Shown: one piece after another, positions 8,471 to 16,794 of the stretch | Layout: the number at the start of each line of letters is the position of its first letter | How positions within the stretch are numbered: position 1 is the stretch's first letter | From: Alkalicoccus saliphilus | Lineage (GTDB): Bacteria; Bacillota; Bacilli; Bacillales; Salisediminibacteriaceae | DNA: 45,313 nt | Reading direction: 5' to 3' | Assembly (NCBI RefSeq): GCF_003044065.1 | Contig: NZ_PZJJ01000026.1 | Location: 1 to 45,313, forward strand | Position numbers and translations under genes: made by a program | The notes under the pieces: model-generated | Databases searched by the model: none | What the model saw: only the letters and a program-made list of their open reading frames with translations | Told to the model about the DNA's origin: nothing

Positions 8471-8959
8471 ATGACCTTATTAAAGAAAGTCAGCGATACT
8501 ATCTACTCCTTTGAAAGAGTACTGGCAATCGGGTTATGCACCATCATGTTTTTGTCACTATTCCTGGGAGTCGTTTTCCGATATCTATTGAGTTCTCCAT
8601 TGATCTGGGCTACCGAACTTGCTACGTTTGCCCTTGTCTGGGTCACCTTTATTGGAGGAAGCATGGGGATTAAACAACATAAAGCGGCCGCCGTGACTTT
8701 TCTGGTGGATAAATTGCATGGCGTAATGAGAAAAGTGTTAATTTCTATAGGATTTGTCATTGTAGTAGGTTTTTCCGTGTTTATGATTTACATTTCTATC
8801 TCATGGTTATCGTCTCCGAACATTTCTGTTCAGACATCGACTGCTCTTGGGGTGCCTATGCTTATACCTTACGTCAGCGTGCTGATAGGGTTTATTTTTA
8901 TCCTTATTCACTCTACGCTGCTGCTGGTGGAAGCCGCAGTACAGGAAGGAGGACAATAG
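8471..8959 (+). CDS. dctQ: TRAP transporter small permease (DctQ)
   Basis: A 162-residue integral membrane protein with four hydrophobic segments (about 15-38, 50-68, 90-112 and 128-150), the DctQ topology. The sequence LIWATELATFALVWVTFIGG around residues 40-59 carries the conserved WxxE-type helix of the family. It pairs with the large permease DctM to form the Na+-coupled TRAP translocator. It lies 19 bp after dctP behind an AAGGGGAG site and one base before dctM, so the order P-Q-M is canonical. Confidence 0.92.
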   Translation: MTLLKKVSDTIYSFERVLAIGLCTIMFLSLFLGVVFRYLLSSPLIWATELATFALVWVTFIGGSMGIKQHKAAAVTFLVDKLHGVMRKVLISIGFVIVVGFSVFMIYISISWLSSPNISVQTSTALGVPMLIPYVSVLIGFIFILIHSTLLLVEAAVQEGGQ

Positions 8960-8960
8960 T

Positions 8961-10235
8961 ATGTTAACTGCTCTTCTGGCTTTTATTGTTCTCCTGCTTC
9001 TGAGGGTCCCTATAGCTTTGGTGCTGGGGATTGTAACGGTTCTGTATATTATTATCAGCGGGAGTATGGGAATGTTGGATACTGTGCCGCAGCGTCTTTT
9101 TTCCGGACTGGAGAATTACAGTCTGCTTGCTATTTCACTGTTTATGCTGGCAGGAGAGATTATGAATTCCGGGGGCATTACCCGCAGGCTGGTGGGATTT
9201 GCACAGGTTCTTGTCGGACATTTCAGAGGAGGACTTGCGTACGTTAACGTCGTTTCGAATATGCTATTAGCTTCTATTATAGGATCTGCGAATGCTCAGA
9301 TCGCAATGATGAGTCGTACGATGGTGCCGGCTATGGAAAAGGAAGGGTACGACAGAGGGTTCAGTTCAGCTACAACGGCCGCATCAGGGCTTCTGGGTCC
9401 GATCATTCCACCGAGCATGCTTTTCATTATTTATGGAGTAACATCGGGAACTTCTATCGGTGCAATGTTCCTGGCAGGGATTCTTCCAGGACTTCTCTTA
9501 GGCTTTTCTTTTGTCGGTTTGATTGCTTATCTGGGTTACAAAGAAAAGTGGGGAAGCCAGCGGAGAAAATCATTGAAAGAGGTATCAAAATCTTTTTTCA
9601 ATGTTATACCGGCTTTATCTGTACCATTGATTATTATCTTAGGGATAATTACCGGAGCTTTTACTCCGACAGAATCTGCAGCGGTCGCGTGTGCCGTAGC
9701 TTTTGTTACCGGCTTTGCATTTTACCGTGAATTGCAGATAAAAAATATCCCGAAAATCATGGTCAATACAGCGATTACCACCGCTACGGTAACGCTGTTA
9801 ATAGGAATGGCCAACGTGTTCGGGTGGCTGTTGTCGAGAGAAAGACTTCCTCAGGAATTTGCAGACTGGATGATGACGCTGACCGAAAATCCACTAGTTT
9901 TTCTGTTGTTGCTAAATGTCTTTCTTCTCCTAGTGGGTATGGTGTTGGACGGAATTGCAGCGTTAATCATTCTCGTACCAATTTTCATGCCAATGCTTGC
10001 GACTTACGGAATCGATCCTATTCATTTTGGGGTAATCATCTGTCTTAATCTGGCCATTGGTTTGTTAACACCGCCTATAGGAGCAGGGTTATTTATTGCT
10101 TCCTCCATTTCTGAAGTAAGGATTGAACGATTAACCAGAGCGATTCTACCGTTTCTTATTGTTTCTATTTTGGGACTGCTGCTTGTCACGTATGTCCCGC
10201 AGCTGGTGACATGGCTGCCAAACCTTTTGAACTAG
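8961..10235 (+). CDS. dctM: TRAP transporter large permease (DctM)
   Basis: A 424-residue polytopic protein of the DctM family, which forms the transport core with inverted-repeat scaffold and hairpin segments. Typical motifs are seen: PQRLFSGLENYSLLAIPLF-like text near 45-60, GSANAQIAMMSRTMVPAM (around 111-128, including the first conserved hairpin), GPIIPPSMLFIIYG, and LLTPPIGAGLFIASSI near the C-terminus. It is coupled to dctQ and preceded by a GGAGGA site. In TRAP systems uptake is driven by the sodium gradient, which suits a haloalkaliphile. The substrate is inferred from the operon to be an aromatic acid. Confidence 0.93.
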   Translation: MLTALLAFIVLLLLRVPIALVLGIVTVLYIIISGSMGMLDTVPQRLFSGLENYSLLAISLFMLAGEIMNSGGITRRLVGFAQVLVGHFRGGLAYVNVVSNMLLASIIGSANAQIAMMSRTMVPAMEKEGYDRGFSSATTAASGLLGPIIPPSMLFIIYGVTSGTSIGAMFLAGILPGLLLGFSFVGLIAYLGYKEKWGSQRRKSLKEVSKSFFNVIPALSVPLIIILGIITGAFTPTESAAVACAVAFVTGFAFYRELQIKNIPKIMVNTAITTATVTLLIGMANVFGWLLSRERLPQEFADWMMTLTENPLVFLLLLNVFLLLVGMVLDGIAALIILVPIFMPMLATYGIDPIHFGVIICLNLAIGLLTPPIGAGLFIASSISEVRIERLTRAILPFLIVSILGLLLVTYVPQLVTWLPNLLN

Positions 10236-10269
10236 TGAAAATGAATGAATTAATTTTAGGAGGTATTTT

Positions 10270-11202
10270 ATGAAACTCGTAACGTTTTTAACAAAAGGAA
10301 AAGCAAAAGTTGGAGTAGTGGAAGACAATCAGGTGATCGACCTGCATGAGAGTTACAAAGCGCACCTTAAGCACAAAGGAGAAACGCGCATCGAGGAAAA
10401 AGCCAATGCCTTTGTACCTAATAACATGAATGAACTGCTGGAAGGTGGAGAGGAAAGCCTGAAGCTGGCAAAGGAAGCTGTTTTTTTTGCATTAGAAGCC
10501 AAAGATCAGGCTGCTGCCCAGCTTGTTTATAAGAAAGCAGATGTGAAAATTGGTGCTCCTGTACCAAAGCCGAATAAAATTGTCTGTGTCGGACATAACT
10601 ACCGGGATCATATTAAAGAAATGGGACGCGATCTTCCAGAAGTGCCAGTCCTATTTGCAAAGTTTTCCAACGCAGTCATCGGCCCGGAAGATGATATTCC
10701 ACATCCATCCATTACAGAAAAGCTCGACTACGAAGCAGAATTTGCTTTCGTCGTAGGCAAGAAAGCAAAGGATGTATCAGAAGAAGAAGCACTTGATTAT
10801 GTAGCAGGATACACTATTGTTAACGATGTCAGTGCACGCGATCTGCAGATGAGGACACTTCAGTGGCTTCAAGGAAAATCCATGGACGGCAGCGCACCAA
10901 TGGGCCCATGGCTTGTAACAAAGGATGAAATCGCCGATCCGGACGCGCTGGATATCTCTTTGAAAGTTAACGGAGTGGAGAAGCAGCGTTCCAACACGGA
11001 GCAGCTTGTTTTCAATGTTAACCGCATGCTTTCTTTTACTTCCAGCATTATGACCTTGGAACCTGGGGATGTTATTTTGACGGGAACTCCAGGAGGCGTA
11101 GGTGTAGCCCGCGATCCACAGGAGTTTTTAAAAGATGGAGATGTGGTAACGATCGAAGTAGGAGAAGTCGGGGTGCTTGAGAATACGGTACGAAAAGTTT
11201 AA
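10270..11202 (+). CDS. Fumarylacetoacetate-hydrolase family protein, probable fumarylpyruvate hydrolase
   Basis: A 310-residue FAH-superfamily protein. A small N-terminal domain (1-95) precedes the catalytic fold from VCVGHNYRDH (105-114). Metal ligands are expected at E155 and E157 (LDYEAEFAF) and D186 (VNDVSARD), and the C-terminal DVILTGTPGGVG loop is conserved. In the gentisate route the last step is hydrolysis of fumarylpyruvate to fumarate and pyruvate; the neighbouring hydroxylase, isomerase candidate and dioxygenase support this. FAH proteins also hydrolyse acylpyruvates or decarboxylate oxaloacetate, so family membership alone does not fix the substrate. An AGGAGG site lies before the ATG, 34 bp after dctM. 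Confidence 0.85.
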   Translation: MKLVTFLTKGKAKVGVVEDNQVIDLHESYKAHLKHKGETRIEEKANAFVPNNMNELLEGGEESLKLAKEAVFFALEAKDQAAAQLVYKKADVKIGAPVPKPNKIVCVGHNYRDHIKEMGRDLPEVPVLFAKFSNAVIGPEDDIPHPSITEKLDYEAEFAFVVGKKAKDVSEEEALDYVAGYTIVNDVSARDLQMRTLQWLQGKSMDGSAPMGPWLVTKDEIADPDALDISLKVNGVEKQRSNTEQLVFNVNRMLSFTSSIMTLEPGDVILTGTPGGVGVARDPQEFLKDGDVVTIEVGEVGVLENTVRKV

Positions 11203-11215
11203 GGAGGCGGAACAA

Positions 11216-11710
11216 ATGGGACGAGTACAGGATTACCAGCATTCAATTAAAGAGAAAATGAACTATTTTATAGAACAGGGAGAAAAGCTGGATGAAGAGC
11301 TTTTTTCCTGGAAGCCGAGCAGTGAAGAGTGGTCCATACAGGAAATTACGGCTCATGTAGCTGAGTTTCCTCTATATTTCACGAGTGAACTGCTTGGTGT
11401 CGTAAAAGACGGACAGGAAAAATGGGGACGGGGGCTGGACCACCCGGAACGGCTTGAAGCAGTGAATAAAGCTTTTGATGCTTCCCAGAAAGAGCTCGTT
11501 AAAAACGTCCAGTCTACAAGCAAGGAAGTGGAAGATCGCCTTGGTTCGCTCAAAGATGAAGATTTGGATCAAGAACAGGAACACAGAAATCCAAAGTTCG
11601 GAAACAAATCCATGGAATTTTTAGTTGAACATTTCCTGGTGGAGCACTTGGATAAGCACATTAACCAGCATCAGAGAGTGCAGTCTCAGTATGCCGATCA
11701 AAAGCAGTAA
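11216..11710 (+). CDS. DinB-superfamily protein, candidate maleylpyruvate isomerase
   Basis: A 164-residue four-helix-bundle protein of the DinB/YfiT type. Likely metal ligands are H47 (EITAHVAEF) and the pair H144/H148 in EHLDKHINQH. The frame extends upstream to 11177, but that would overlap the FAH gene; the ATG at 11216 follows AAGGAGG and gives a 13-bp gap. In actinobacteria the mycothiol-dependent maleylpyruvate isomerase has a DinB-like metal domain with a similar His ligand set. Bacillaceae use bacillithiol, and DinB proteins of Firmicutes include bacillithiol S-transferases. The gene fills exactly the missing step between gentisate dioxygenase and fumarylpyruvate hydrolase, so a bacillithiol-dependent isomerase is the best guess. 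It is not proven by sequence. Confidence 0.7.
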   Translation: MGRVQDYQHSIKEKMNYFIEQGEKLDEELFSWKPSSEEWSIQEITAHVAEFPLYFTSELLGVVKDGQEKWGRGLDHPERLEAVNKAFDASQKELVKNVQSTSKEVEDRLGSLKDEDLDQEQEHRNPKFGNKSMEFLVEHFLVEHLDKHINQHQRVQSQYADQKQ

Positions 11711-11798
11711 AACGAGCTGCAGGCAGCTTTACACTCAAACCCCTTGTCCTCAAATCGGTACACATGTTTTTTTACTATAAGGAAAAGGAGTTTTTACG

Positions 11799-12908
11799 AT
11801 GGCAGAAAAAAACGATTTTTTTAAAAGTGATATCGTCAAGGATTTTACAAAGGATATCCAACAGTATAACCTCGGACCCCTCTGGGAAGCGATCCCGGAA
11901 GTCATGAACAAAACCCCAAAGCCACATGCAGAAGCATATCTTTGGAGTGGGGAGCTGATGGACAAGAAGCTCTCCGAAGCGGCAGAAATCTTTACCCCGG
12001 AACGAGGCGGAGAACGCCGGGCCATTTACTTTCAGAACCCGGGACTGACGTACCGGAAGCCGTGGGGCCAGGTATCTACAACACAGACGCTGTATGCCGC
12101 GGTTCAGCTTCTCCAGCCGGGAGAACAGGCTCCATCCCACCGGCACTCTCAAAGCGCCATGCGTTTTATTACAAAAGGGGAAGGCGCTTATACGATCGTT
12201 CAAGGCCAGCGGATCTTCATGGAAGAAGGTGATTTTCTCATCACTCCGAAAAATCTCTGGCACGGGCATGGTCACGAAGGCGATAAGCCGATGGTATGGA
12301 TGGACGCCCTGGATATTCCAACGATTTATTCTCTTGGCGGAACCTTCTTTGAACCATATGAAGACGGCCTGCAGCAGCCGGAAGTGCCGGATAATTTTTC
12401 CGAGATCCGGTACAGGGGCGGTATGGTGCGTCCGGTAGGTGATGGAAAATATTCGATCGCACCACTGGCCAACTACAAATGGTCCGGTACGACCGAAGCG
12501 ATCAAAGGCCTGCAGGAATTTGATCCAGATCCTTACAACGCTTTTGCGATCGAATATATTAACCCGTCTACCGGAAAAACCGCGAACCCAACGATGGGCT
12601 CCCGCATGACGCATCTGCCGGCTAAATTCCATACGAAAGCCCATCGGCATACTCATTCAGTGATCTATTGTGTGCACCGTGGATCCGGTTATACCGTCAT
12701 TAACGGCACCCGTTTTGACTGGAAGCAGGGAGATTACTTTGTGGTGCCGAACTGGGCTTGGCACGAACACTTTGCAGAAGAAAACTCCTACCTGTTCTCG
12801 GTCAACGATATTCCAATTATGGACCGGTTTGAGCTGGAAAAAAAAGAAGTGTACGAGGAAAACAACGGACATCAGAAAGTTACAGGAGAGTTTAACGCCT
12901 ACCGTTAA
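11799..12908 (+). CDS. Gentisate 1,2-dioxygenase
   Basis: A 369-residue bicupin ring-cleavage dioxygenase that opens gentisate to maleylpyruvate with Fe(II) and O2. The N-terminal cupin carries PSHRHSQSAMRF with H114 and H116, and LWHGHGHEG with H155; the spacing is the same as the ligand set H104/H106/H145 that I recall for the E. coli O157 enzyme. The C-terminal cupin (about 270-335) has AHRHTHSVIY and WAWHEHF. The length is that of the family (about 340-370). An AAGGAG site precedes the ATG. It follows the DinB gene after 88 bp and is the last catalytic gene of the gentisate cluster, read in the same direction. A salicylate or 1-hydroxy-2-naphthoate dioxygenase is less likely, given the hydroxylase at the head of the operon. 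Confidence 0.93.
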   Translation: MAEKNDFFKSDIVKDFTKDIQQYNLGPLWEAIPEVMNKTPKPHAEAYLWSGELMDKKLSEAAEIFTPERGGERRAIYFQNPGLTYRKPWGQVSTTQTLYAAVQLLQPGEQAPSHRHSQSAMRFITKGEGAYTIVQGQRIFMEEGDFLITPKNLWHGHGHEGDKPMVWMDALDIPTIYSLGGTFFEPYEDGLQQPEVPDNFSEIRYRGGMVRPVGDGKYSIAPLANYKWSGTTEAIKGLQEFDPDPYNAFAIEYINPSTGKTANPTMGSRMTHLPAKFHTKAHRHTHSVIYCVHRGSGYTVINGTRFDWKQGDYFVVPNWAWHEHFAEENSYLFSVNDIPIMDRFELEKKEVYEENNGHQKVTGEFNAYR

Positions 12909-13253
12909 TATTTTTCTTGCTTAAACAAAGGGCAGGTTCTGCCAAGAATTGATATACGATCACGCCTGTTTGAGACTCTGCTGCTTAGTGCAAGTTTATA
13001 ATAGGAAATATTTGATGTCTCCTTTAGATGAAGATTTAATTGGGAGACTTTATGATCAGTAAACGGTAATAAAATAAATATGTTCAGCCCATGATAAGGA
13101 AAGCGTTTAAAGCCGCGAACTTTAAATGTTATCATGGGCTCTTTTTATAATGCGAAAATGTACATTAAATCGCGTGTTTGTCATAATGGATTTATCATAT
13201 GTTAATTTATTAAAATTATATCTTTAGAAAATAGAAGTAGGGGGTGGTTAAAA
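12909..13253. other. Intergenic stretch between gentisate dioxygenase and iclR
   Basis: This 345-bp stretch holds the terminator at 13086-13145. No convincing ORF is present. The part 12909-13085 has a weak GTCTCC/GGGAGAC dyad (about 13015-13052) but nothing I recognise. The iclR promoter must lie in the AT-rich 13146-13240. Confidence 0.6.
13086..13145 (+). terminator. Terminator of the gentisate operon
   Basis: A 12-bp perfect stem (AGCCCATGATAA at 13086-13097, complement 13129-13140) encloses a nested TTTAAAG/CTTTAAA dyad and is followed by CTTTTT. This fits a strong intrinsic terminator after the gentisate dioxygenase gene, so the IclR gene has its own promoter. Confidence 0.8.
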
Positions 13254-14015
13254 GTGAATGAAAGTACTGAAAAGAAAAAGCCGGTCATTCAGTCTCTGCA
13301 GGTAGGGATGTCTATCCTTCAAGTAGTGAATGACTATAGAAGACCGATGAAATTTTCCGAAATCCTTGAAGAAACAGGTATTACAAAAAGTAACCTTTAT
13401 AAGTATTTGAATACGTTGATAGAGCTTGGAATGCTTTATAAAAGCTACCACACGGGAAGGTATTCTCTTGGGCCAAAAATGGTGGAGTTTGGAATGAATG
13501 CTACGAACAACGACAATGTAATAGAGCAAATCACTCCTTATTTAGAAGAGATAAAGGAAAACTTTAATGAGACGGTACTGTTTTCTAAGTGGACGGTCGG
13601 GGGACCAATGATTTTGAAAATAGTACATGGTTCCCATATGTTTAATATAGGAGCAGAAATTGGGAGTTTAATGCCTATTTATTCAGCTACAGGTAAATTG
13701 TTTGGAGCTTTTGCTTCAGGGGACTACGAGTCGTGGAAAGAAGAACAGCTTGAACACCAAGGAAAAGAGAAGGCCTCCCTTCTGGAAAAGGAATTTAAGG
13801 ATATATGGAATAAAAAAATCTCTTTTGCAGAAGACGCACTCGCTCCTTCGGTTTCTTCGATTGCTGTACCCGTACTGAATTTTGAGAACAAACTTATAGG
13901 TACCATTACAGTAGTAGGTTTCGCAGAGAGAATGAATAATGAATCCAGAGACAATTTAATAGAATACATTTTAATGAAACAACAGGAAATTTCAAACATT
14001 TTTGGAGGGAAATGA
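13254..14015 (+). CDS. IclR-family transcriptional regulator
   Basis: A 253-residue IclR protein. The N-terminal winged helix-turn-helix spans about 12-75 (MSILQVVNDYRRPMKFSEI, then ITKSNLYKYLNTLIELGML) and the GAF-like effector domain runs from about 90 to 250. Translation starts at GTG behind GGGGTGG; the nearby ATG at 13258 is out of frame. It lies in the same direction just after the gentisate genes but behind a terminator. IclR regulators commonly control aromatic-acid catabolism, either repressing or activating, with the pathway substrate as effector. The dyad at 6155-6192 is a candidate target. Confidence 0.9.
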   Translation: MNESTEKKKPVIQSLQVGMSILQVVNDYRRPMKFSEILEETGITKSNLYKYLNTLIELGMLYKSYHTGRYSLGPKMVEFGMNATNNDNVIEQITPYLEEIKENFNETVLFSKWTVGGPMILKIVHGSHMFNIGAEIGSLMPIYSATGKLFGAFASGDYESWKEEQLEHQGKEKASLLEKEFKDIWNKKISFAEDALAPSVSSIAVPVLNFENKLIGTITVVGFAERMNNESRDNLIEYILMKQQEISNIFGGK

Positions 14016-14069
14016 ATTTTAGTGAATAAAGCCATCCTAAAAGTGATAAATCTATGCTTCACACGGACC

Positions 14070-14101
14070 AAAGCCTGTCAAAAATCACTTTGACAGGCTT
14101 T
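14070..14101. terminator. Terminator after iclR
   Basis: A 13-bp perfect stem (AAAGCCTGTCAAA at 14070-14082, complement at 14089-14101) separates iclR from the convergent MDR oxidoreductase gene. The arms start with A and end with T, so it can act in both directions. Confidence 0.7.
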
Positions 14102-14180
14102 AAAAAGTCCTTGTCCATTCCCTCGTGTTATTTGTTGAGAAGAAGCTTCGGCCGGATGATTAATGTTTAAGGACGTGCCT

Positions 14181-15194
14181 CTAAAGATTATTGGTGCCGT
14201 TATTAACACGTATAACCACACTCCCCCTGCTTCCGCCTTCGTCAAACCAGCGGTGTGCTTCCGCTGCCTGTTCGAGAGGGAAGGAGCGGGCGATAACGGG
14301 TTTGATTTTCCCGATCTCAGCGAGTTCCTGGATAAGAAGAAGATCGTCTGTTTTTTCAAGGGCAAGGGCAGTAATGACTTTTTTCCGGCGCGGGATCGTC
14401 AAAAGCCGCTGCAGAACGTGCCTTCCTTTAAAGCTGACCGGCATGTAGCGGCCGCCGGAGCGGAGAATTGGTTTACCTTTGGAAAAAGAAGTTTTTCTCG
14501 GGATATCAAGAATGACATCAAAGGAAGTTTCGCTTTTAGTAAAATCCTCCTTCGTATAATCAATGACATTATCTGCCCCGAGTGATTTGACGTAATCTGT
14601 TCCGGCACTGCTGCATACACCGGTGACTTCAGCGCCGAAATAGTTTTTGGCAAGCTGCACAGCAGCAGAACCGATCCCGCCGGACGCTCCGATGATCAAC
14701 ACCTTTTCTTTTGCTTTCAGGTCTGCCTTCCGGAGCAGGTTAAGTGCCATGAGTGCACCGTAGGGAAGCGTGGCAGCTTCCTCAGGCGTTAAGTTCTCCG
14801 GCTGTCGTGCAATGATACCATCCGCGTTTATACAGAGATATTCGGCATAGGCACCGAATTTCTGTCCGGTATAGCCGAATACAGCTTCTCCCGGACGAAA
14901 ACGGGTGACTTTGTCTCCGACTGCTGTAATAATGCCCGAGAATTCACTTCCGAGAATCGGCTGCTTCGGTTTCGACCATCCCATGGAAAGGCGTGCAGGA
15001 ATCCATAGAGGAAGCGGCATCGTGAATTGAAAAGGAGAGACATCATTAAAATGACGGGCGTAGCTGTCCCCGAATTTGACTGTGGAAGCGGCAACTTTTA
15101 CCTGGACTTCTTTCTCTTTCGGAACCGGGGTTTCGGTTTCGTGAAGATGAATGACTTCCGGAGGGCCGTACGTTGTATAAACAGCAGCTTTCAT
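14181..15194 (-). CDS. Zinc-independent MDR oxidoreductase (quinone reductase-like)
   Basis: A 337-residue medium-chain dehydrogenase/reductase. The GroES-like N-terminal domain starts with MKAAVYTTYGPPEV, the NADPH-binding Rossmann motif is IIGASGGIGSAAVQLAK, and the C-terminus has the AAEAHRWFDEGGSRGSVVI ending. The zinc-ligand pattern GHE of alcohol dehydrogenases is replaced by GSEFSG, so it belongs with quinone oxidoreductases and enoyl reductases. Twelve additional in-frame codons lie upstream, but the GGAGGAGGAGAAC site fits the ATG at 15194. It is convergent with the gentisate cluster and probably not part of it. The substrate is unknown; NADPH-dependent reduction of quinones or activated alkenals is typical. 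Confidence 0.85.
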   Translation of the reverse strand: MKAAVYTTYGPPEVIHLHETETPVPKEKEVQVKVAASTVKFGDSYARHFNDVSPFQFTMPLPLWIPARLSMGWSKPKQPILGSEFSGIITAVGDKVTRFRPGEAVFGYTGQKFGAYAEYLCINADGIIARQPENLTPEEAATLPYGALMALNLLRKADLKAKEKVLIIGASGGIGSAAVQLAKNYFGAEVTGVCSSAGTDYVKSLGADNVIDYTKEDFTKSETSFDVILDIPRKTSFSKGKPILRSGGRYMPVSFKGRHVLQRLLTIPRRKKVITALALEKTDDLLLIQELAEIGKIKPVIARSFPLEQAAEAHRWFDEGGSRGSVVIRVNNGTNNL

Positions 15195-15298
15195 TTGTTC
15201 TCCTCCTCCCGTACAGGCAGCGGACAGCAATTGCTTTTCTTATAAGATTCCCTTTCTGGGAAAAAGTAACCCGAGAGAAAGAAAATAACATGCCCATT

Positions 15299-15335
15299 AA
15301 AAAAGCTTCGTTCCAAGCCGGAACGAAGCTTTTTT
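15299..15335. terminator. Terminator after citM
   Basis: A 16-bp perfect stem (15299-15314 with 15320-15335) has A6 and T6 at its ends and a 5-base loop. It ends the citM transcript on the minus strand; it could also insulate the oxidoreductase gene that follows. Confidence 0.85.
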
Positions 15336-15341
15336 GGTTTC

Positions 15342-16664
15342 CTAAATAATTCCGAGAAGCAGTGCAACGACCATCAGGACGATACTGAAGCCCCATACCC
15401 AGAAGAAAGAGTAGCGGATGTGCTTGCCCATCTCAAGACCGGCAAGACCGAGGGCGAGCCACAGGGCCGGGGAAAACGGGCTCACAAACGTCCCGATAAT
15501 ATTTCCGATAATCATCGTGTAGGCTGCTGTTACCGAGTCCACGCCGGCGGAAGTAACGATCTGTTCCACGACAGGAAGCAGTGCAAAGTAGTAGGCGTCC
15601 GTACTTAAAATCAAGTCGAACGGCACCCCGAACACTCCCATAATGACGTGCAGGTAAGGAACGATGAAAGCCGGAAGAATGGCGACCATATCGACGGCGA
15701 TGGCATCGAGCATGCCAGTCCCTTCCATAATCCCGAGAAAGGAGCCGGCAGCCAAAATGATGGACCCCATCATCAATGCGTTTGGAGCATGGGTTTTAAT
15801 CCGGTCCATCTGATCCGTTACTTTCGGATAGTTCAGCGGCAGTGCAATACTTAAGGCGATCATAAACACAAATCCGGTCGGTACAATGCCCCATACGAGC
15901 ATAGCAATCATCGACAGTGTGATGAGGCCGTTGATCCAGATCAGCTTTGGACGACGCAGTGATTCTTTTTCCTCGTCTTCTTCAGCTGCTGTATCGAGCG
16001 TAGCGGCCACTTCCTCTGCTGCTTCGTCACTGATTTCCTCTGAACGGCGGGCGATACGTTTCTTTTCCCGGAAGCCAAGAAAGGCAGCGAGCAGGAGAAG
16101 CAGAATCATAGCGGCGATCTGAAGTGGAATGAGCGGACGCCACAGTTCTGTCGGATCAACTCCGAGGACAGAACCGGCCCGGCCGATCGGTCCGGCCCAC
16201 GGCACCATGTTCATGATACTGGCGCTCAGCCCGACGAGGAGAAGCAGCAGGTACGGGCTCATGCCGAGCTTCAGGTAAACCGGAAGAAGCGCCGGAATCG
16301 TAATAAGAAAGGTGGAAGCCCCGGATCCGTCCAGGTGTGTCACTGCCCCGATGGCAACCGTACCGACAGCTACCGCTACAACACTGCCCCGGGTGAGAGA
16401 GACAACGCGGTTAATGAACGGGTCAAAAAGACCGGTGTCCTGCATAATCCCGAAAAAGAGAATGGCGAAAATGAACATAATGACGACGCTGATAACCGAG
16501 TCAATTCCTTCGTTAAAAAAGCCGCCGATGGCATCAAGAGAGAATCCGGTAATGAGTGCGCCGATAACAGGTACAAGTACGAGGCCGACAATTGGGGTCA
16601 CCCGCCCGCTGATGAGAAGGGCGACAATGATTCCGATCGTTAAAATACCGACAATACTGAGCAT
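15342..16664 (-). CDS. citM: CitM-type citrate:H+ symporter (CitMHS family)
   Basis: A 440-residue membrane protein of the CitMHS family, which imports citrate complexed with divalent metal ions (Mg2+ for CitM, Ca2+ for CitH) using protons. About 12 hydrophobic segments are visible, split by an acidic loop (about 205-237, RRSEEISDEAAEEVAATLD), and the conserved stretches THLDGSGASTFLIT and PFDLILSTDAYYFALLPV. The ATG follows an AGGAGGAA site. A cre box lies about 20 bp upstream, and a CitS/CitT-like two-component pair is encoded directly upstream in the same orientation, the same combination that controls citM in Bacillus subtilis. Metal preference cannot be read from sequence. Confidence 0.92.
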   Translation of the reverse strand: MLSIVGILTIGIIVALLISGRVTPIVGLVLVPVIGALITGFSLDAIGGFFNEGIDSVISVVIMFIFAILFFGIMQDTGLFDPFINRVVSLTRGSVVAVAVGTVAIGAVTHLDGSGASTFLITIPALLPVYLKLGMSPYLLLLLVGLSASIMNMVPWAGPIGRAGSVLGVDPTELWRPLIPLQIAAMILLLLLAAFLGFREKKRIARRSEEISDEAAEEVAATLDTAAEEDEEKESLRRPKLIWINGLITLSMIAMLVWGIVPTGFVFMIALSIALPLNYPKVTDQMDRIKTHAPNALMMGSIILAAGSFLGIMEGTGMLDAIAVDMVAILPAFIVPYLHVIMGVFGVPFDLILSTDAYYFALLPVVEQIVTSAGVDSVTAAYTMIIGNIIGTFVSPFSPALWLALGLAGLEMGKHIRYSFFWVWGFSIVLMVVALLLGII

Positions 16665-16684
16665 AAATATTCCTCCTTCTGATT

Positions 16685-16698
16685 TGAAAACGCTTACG
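16685..16698. promoter_or_regulatory. cre box before citM
   Basis: TGAAAACGCTTACG fits the cre consensus TGWAANCGNTNWCA at 13 of 14 positions. It lies about 20 bp upstream of the citM start codon, probably downstream of or at the transcription start, which fits a CcpA roadblock. B. subtilis citM is likewise under CcpA control. Confidence 0.7.
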
Positions 16699-16794
16699 GT
16701 TAAGTTGCGTTTATCTTATCAGCAGGAGGAAGGGGAGAAAATATAACGAAGATAAAACGTATATTGATTATTTTTTATATTTTGTTCATTTTGT

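Noticed and set aside
11775-12656. 293-codon ORF on the minus strand opposite gentisate dioxygenase
   Set aside because: It is antisense to a clearly recognised bicupin enzyme, has no ribosome binding site and has a Cys/Phe/Arg-rich composition typical of shadow frames.
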